NCBI RefSeq assembly: GCF_001013905.1
Contig: NZ_LN831790.1
Location: 2,232,001-2,296,000, forward strand
Source of the DNA: Streptomyces leeuwenhoekii
Lineage (GTDB): Bacteria > Actinomycetota > Actinomycetes > Streptomycetales > Streptomycetaceae
Reading direction: 5' to 3'
Length of the DNA stretch: 64,000 nucleotides
The first letter of the stretch is position 1, and every line of letters begins with the position of its first letter. A program made the position numbers and the translations under genes. The notes beneath the pieces were generated by a model. It searched no databases. It was given only the letters and a program-made list of their open reading frames with translations, and was not told the DNA's origin. Positions 62,544-64,000 of this stretch are shown piece after piece.

Positions 62544-63323
62544 GTGACCACCACCGCAGACAGCGCCAGCATCACTGCCCAGGACCGCTCCCAGGGCCGA
62601 CTGGAGCCGGTGCACGCGATGAACGACGCCGCGAATCCCGAGGGGCACAAGCGCGCCCTGCCGGGCCGACCTCCAGGCATCCGGGCGGACAGTTCCGGGC
62701 TCACCGACCGCCAGCGCCGAGTGATCGAAGTCATCAGGGACTCGGTGCAGCGGCGCGGCTACCCGCCGTCCATGCGGGAAATCGGTCAGGCCGTCGGTCT
62801 CTCCAGCACGTCCTCGGTCGCCCACCAGCTCATGGCCCTCGAACGCAAGGGCTTCCTGCGCCGTGACCCGCACCGCCCGCGCGCGTACGAGGTGCGGGGC
62901 TCGGACCAGGCCGCCACCGTGCAGCCCACGGACACCGCGGGCAAGCCCGCCGCGTCGTACGTGCCGCTGGTCGGCCGCATCGCCGCCGGTGGCCCGATCC
63001 TCGCGGAGGAGTCGGTCGAAGACGTCTTCCCCCTGCCCCGGCAGCTGGTCGGCGACGGTGAGCTGTTCGTCCTGAAGGTCGTCGGTGACTCGATGATCGA
63101 GGCCGCCATCTGCGACGGCGACTGGGTCACGGTCCGCCGCCAGCCGGTCGCCGAGAACGGCGACATCGTGGCCGCGATGCTCGACGGTGAGGCCACCGTC
63201 AAGCGCTTCAAGCGGGAGGACGGGCACGTCTGGCTGCTGCCGCACAACGCGGCCTACGAGCCGATCCCCGGCGACGACGCGACGATCCTCGGCAAGGTGG
63301 TGGCCGTTCTGCGCCGCGTCTGA
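62544..63323 (+). CDS. lexA: SOS repressor LexA
   Basis: 259 residues. An N-terminal extension of about 50 residues precedes the winged helix ([30 protein letters not shown]). The self-cleavage site is A148-G149 (RIAAGGP), with catalytic S183 (GDSMIEA) and K220 (ATVKRF). The protein represses the SOS regulon until RecA-stimulated autocleavage. AGAGGGG precedes GTG 62544; M26 would be an in-frame alternative giving a shorter protein. An SOS box in its promoter shows autoregulation. Confidence 0.96.
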   Translation: MTTTADSASITAQDRSQGRLEPVHAMNDAANPEGHKRALPGRPPGIRADSSGLTDRQRRVIEVIRDSVQRRGYPPSMREIGQAVGLSSTSSVAHQLMALERKGFLRRDPHRPRAYEVRGSDQAATVQPTDTAGKPAASYVPLVGRIAAGGPILAEESVEDVFPLPRQLVGDGELFVLKVVGDSMIEAAICDGDWVTVRRQPVAENGDIVAAMLDGEATVKRFKREDGHVWLLPHNAAYEPIPGDDATILGKVVAVLRRV

Positions 63324-63364
63324 GCGCCGCCGCGGGCGGGCCGCTCCCTCCCGCCGCCCTGACC

Positions 63365-63398
63365 GGGCCCCGGAACCCCTGCGCCGGTTCCGGGGCCC
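63365..63398 (+). terminator. lexA terminator
   Basis: GGGCCCCGGAACC pairs perfectly with GGTTCCGGGGCCC (13 bp, 8-nt loop), about 40 bases after the lexA stop. Confidence 0.8.
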
Positions 63399-63440
63399 TG
63401 TGCTGTCCGGCCCCGGCCCCGCCCCGGACGGCAGGAGGAC

Positions 63441-63497
63441 GGTGATCGCTGTGTGGCCTTCCCCCGGCTGCCGCGAGAAGGCCACACAGCGATCACC
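63441..63497. repeat. Perfect 21-bp inverted repeat between lexA and the helicase gene
   Basis: Arms at 63441-63461 and 63477-63497 are perfect complements with a 15-nt loop. It lies 16 bp beyond the stop of the leftward helicase gene and may be its terminator, although no T-tract follows. Confidence 0.8.
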
Positions 63498-63513
63498 GGG
63501 CCTCCTCAGCCGC

Positions 63514-64000
63514 TCACGAGGGATCCGCCTGCTGCGCCGCCGCGTCGATCGCGGCCAGCGACTTGCGGACCTGATTGCGGTCCGTGGTGTACCAGAAGTC
63601 CGGCAGTGATGCCTTCAGGAAGCTTCCGTAGCGGGCCGTGGCCAGCCGCGGATCCAGTACGGCGACCACGCCCCGGTCCCCCGACGCCCGTACAAGACGG
63701 CCGGCGCCCTGCGCCATCAGCAGGGCCGCGTGCGTGGCGGCGACCGCCATGAAGCCGTTGCCGCCGGCGTCCTCCACCGCCTTCTGGCGGGCGCTCATCA
63801 GCGGGTCGTCCGGACGCGGGAACGGGATCTTGTCCATGACCACCAACTGGCAGCTCGGGCCGGGCACGTCCACCCCCTGCCACAGCGACAGCGTGCCGAA
63901 CAGACAGGTCCTCGGATCGGCCGCGAAGTTCTTGATCAGCTCGCCCAGCGTCTCCTCGCCCTGGAGGAGGATCGGGTACTCGGGGATGCGGGACCGCAAC
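63514..64000 (-). CDS. DinG/XPD-type helicase (C-terminal part, runs off the right edge)
   Basis: At least the last 162 residues; the frame is open at base 64000. It carries the C-terminal motifs of iron-sulfur-type superfamily 2 helicases: LFGTLSLWQGVDVPGPSCQLVVMDKIPFPRPDDPL (motif V region) and MAQGAGRLVRASGDRGVVAVLDPR (motif VI). DinG-like enzymes unwind R-loops and G-quadruplexes or act in repair. The ATPase and Fe-S parts lie outside the window. Convergent with lexA. Confidence 0.85.
   Translation of the reverse strand, partial: LRSRIPEYPILLQGEETLGELIKNFAADPRTCLFGTLSLWQGVDVPGPSCQLVVMDKIPFPRPDDPLMSARQKAVEDAGGNGFMAVAATHAALLMAQGAGRLVRASGDRGVVAVLDPRLATARYGSFLKASLPDFWYTTDRNQVRKSLAAIDAAAQQADPS

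Overview
This is a very GC-rich chromosomal window with strong third-position GC bias, GTG starts and purine-rich ribosome binding sites. The gene set (hrdB, whiH, sepH, cutRS, DasR-type control of ptsH, nrdRJ beside lexA, parC and parE as separate genes) identifies a Streptomyces. From memory the order matches, inverted, the S. coelicolor core region of roughly SCO5802 to SCO5866. No rRNA, tRNA, insertion sequence, prophage or CRISPR array was seen, so this is conserved core chromosome rather than an island.

Layout. 1-9.8 kb: an unknown gene running off the left edge, a small zinc-ribbon protein, the CutRS two-component system, an inositol-phosphatase-like enzyme, the heme-pathway ferrochelatase, an MFS exporter overlapping an FAD oxidase, and a membrane protein whose 3' end overlaps that oxidase on the other strand. 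10-19 kb: the cell-division regulator sepH, a sulfurtransferase, a glyoxalase-fold protein, and a leftward group (Pat-like acetyltransferase, DUF5998, phosphodiesterase, thymidine kinase). 19-24.5 kb: HPr (ptsH) with a DasR box, a GntR regulator, a LytM/M23 wall hydrolase behind a c-di-AMP riboswitch, and a catalytic/non-catalytic M16 peptidase pair. 24.7-34.4 kb: topoisomerase IV subunits parC and parE flanking a G3E GTPase, an iron-box gene and a CitAB-type two-component system.

34.8-42.6 kb: a small zinc-ribbon protein, a secreted trypsin, the principal sigma factor hrdB, the sporulation regulator whiH, an ABC transporter with ATPase and membrane domains fused through a repeat linker, and a NUDIX/winged-helix regulator. 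42.7-55 kb: a glycogen-debranching-like protein, a DUF4192 protein diverging from a RecQ helicase fused to a phosphoribosyltransferase-like domain, a degenerate RadC-like protein, rnhB, and a TetR/DHA2-exporter pair with two perfect operators. 55-64 kb: an ADP-ribosylhydrolase, a histidine phosphatase, DUF4937 and TerD proteins, then the DNA-precursor and SOS block nrdJ-nrdR, lexA and the end of a DinG-like helicase.

How it works together. Many genes serve growth, division and chromosome maintenance: sepH, whiH, hrdB, parC/parE, rnhB, recQ, lexA, dinG and nrdRJ. Much of the regulation can be read from sequence: a LexA box on lexA, a 31-bp-spaced NrdR box pair on nrdRJ, a DasR box on ptsH, an iron box on the ferredoxin-like gene, TetR operators on the exporter, a ydaO riboswitch on the wall hydrolase, and candidate CutR and WhiH sites. 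Several genes look leaderless, with the -10 hexamer placed so that transcription begins at the start codon.
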